This document shows positions 6,318-6,318 of a stretch of 6,318 nt of DNA, piece by piece. Origin of the DNA: Gammaproteobacteria bacterium (lineage in GTDB: Bacteria; Pseudomonadota; Gammaproteobacteria; Granulosicoccales; Granulosicoccaceae). The translations under genes and the position numbers were made by a program. The first letter of the stretch is position 1; each line of letters opens with the position of its first letter. Where the stretch lies: positions 1 through 6,318 of the forward strand of contig JAGRHW010000212.1 in NCBI GenBank assembly GCA_020444765.1, in the 5' to 3' direction. A model generated the notes under the pieces. The model worked only from the letters and a program-made list of their open reading frames with translations. It was not told where the DNA came from and searched no databases.

Positions 6318-6318
6318 G

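Overview
The window holds three complete genes, all on the minus strand and separated by non-coding gaps of about 360 bases, plus a possible fourth gene entering from the right edge. In transcription order (right to left) they are: an MFS transporter (4783-6066), phosphoenolpyruvate carboxylase (ppc, 1580-4420) and a fold-type I PLP enzyme of the class V aminotransferase family (28-1215). The organism is most likely a proteobacterium, probably gamma or beta. The reasons are the style of the long PPC, which has a C-terminal NTG, a GGGPTH glycine loop and a RAIPWVFGWSQ block, the moderate GC content, and dRS3/REP-like repeats of a kind scattered through such genomes. The genus cannot be named from this sequence.

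Region by region: 1-27 is a short tail after the class V enzyme. 28-1215 is the PLP enzyme. 1216-1579 is dominated by a tandemly duplicated, hairpin-forming repeat. 1580-4420 is ppc, starting at GTG behind a good ribosome binding site. 4421-4782 is non-coding and carries a plausible ppc promoter whose -10 box lies inside an inverted repeat. 4783-6066 is the transporter. 6067-6239 is a leader with a perfect 13-base palindrome. 6240-6317 may be the end of another minus-strand gene.

Nothing shows that the three genes form one pathway. The wide gaps, the repeats between ppc and the PLP gene, and the separate promoter candidates suggest independent transcription units. PPC supplies oxaloacetate to the TCA cycle and keeps all four residues that bind the feedback inhibitor aspartate in the E. 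coli enzyme. The PLP enzyme and the transporter belong to families whose substrates cannot be read from sequence.

I found no clear novel multi-gene system. The most unusual structure is the repeat array at 1244-1553. It is a composite of an 86-base, two-hairpin element with CGTCAT/ATGACG ends plus extra copies of its right hairpin. The unit is duplicated at a 152-base period, and its edge may supply a promoter element to the downstream gene.
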